Of a stretch of 64,000 nucleotides of DNA, positions 63,993 through 64,000 are shown piece by piece. The number at the start of each line of letters is the position of its first letter. Within the stretch, counting starts at the first letter, position 1. Under the pieces are notes generated by a model. It was not told where the DNA came from. It did not search any database and worked only from the letters and a program-made list of their open reading frames with translations. The position numbers and the translations under genes were made by a program. The DNA comes from Icerya purchasi (taxonomy: Eukaryota; Arthropoda; Insecta; Hemiptera; Monophlebidae), in NCBI GenBank assembly GCA_039619475.1, contig CM077115.1, positions 311,936,734 through 312,000,733 on the forward strand. The letters run 5' to 3'.

Positions 63993-64000
63993 CTGTCAAT

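Overview
The window is AT-rich, intron-rich animal DNA, almost certainly from an insect. The evidence is three conserved genes with GT/AG introns, an XBP1 gene whose IRE1-type mini-intron is 23 nt (26 nt in vertebrates), and a dense load of mariner, hAT, MULE-like, non-LTR and Helentron-like remnants typical of arthropods. A hemipteroid insect is possible, but the sequence does not prove the order.

Layout. (1) 1-12252, plus strand: the last seven coding exons of a TBC1D8/9-type Rab GTPase-activating protein, including an EF-hand. Its introns hold a 25-bp tandem array, an R1-like reverse transcriptase, a 636-bp foldback palindrome and a deleted hAT element. (2) 12253-31108: gene-poor DNA with microsatellites, an RTE-like LINE, a MULE-like transposase relic, decayed mariner-like elements and one well-preserved mariner (28154-29457). 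(3) 31175-36248, minus strand: a complete XBP1 gene in four exons. It carries the twin hairpins for unconventional IRE1 splicing; removal of 23 nt switches from a 237-residue to a 294-residue reading. (4) 36249-42457: the region between XBP1 and the divergent PRPF31, filled by a ZMYM1-type hAT relic with a nested MITE, and a second MITE with a 10-bp target duplication. (5) 42458-57317, plus strand: a complete nine-exon PRPF31 gene (U4/U6 snRNP protein, 487 residues). Its introns hold LINE pieces, a foldback element split by a tRNA-derived SINE, a second foldback, and a PIF1-like helicase relic. (6) 57318-63857: a mariner-type relic with terminal repeats, a Helentron-like helicase-endonuclease relic, and an unidentified retroelement end that recurs near 10.3 kb. 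(7) 63858-63992, minus strand: the last exon of a gene that continues beyond the window and that I do not recognise.

The three genes are housekeeping or stress genes (Rab regulation, unfolded protein response, pre-mRNA splicing) and show no sign of working as a cluster. The best-supported unusual biology is the XBP1 stress switch, which can be read base by base. The other notable theme is long inverted repeats inside introns of expressed genes.
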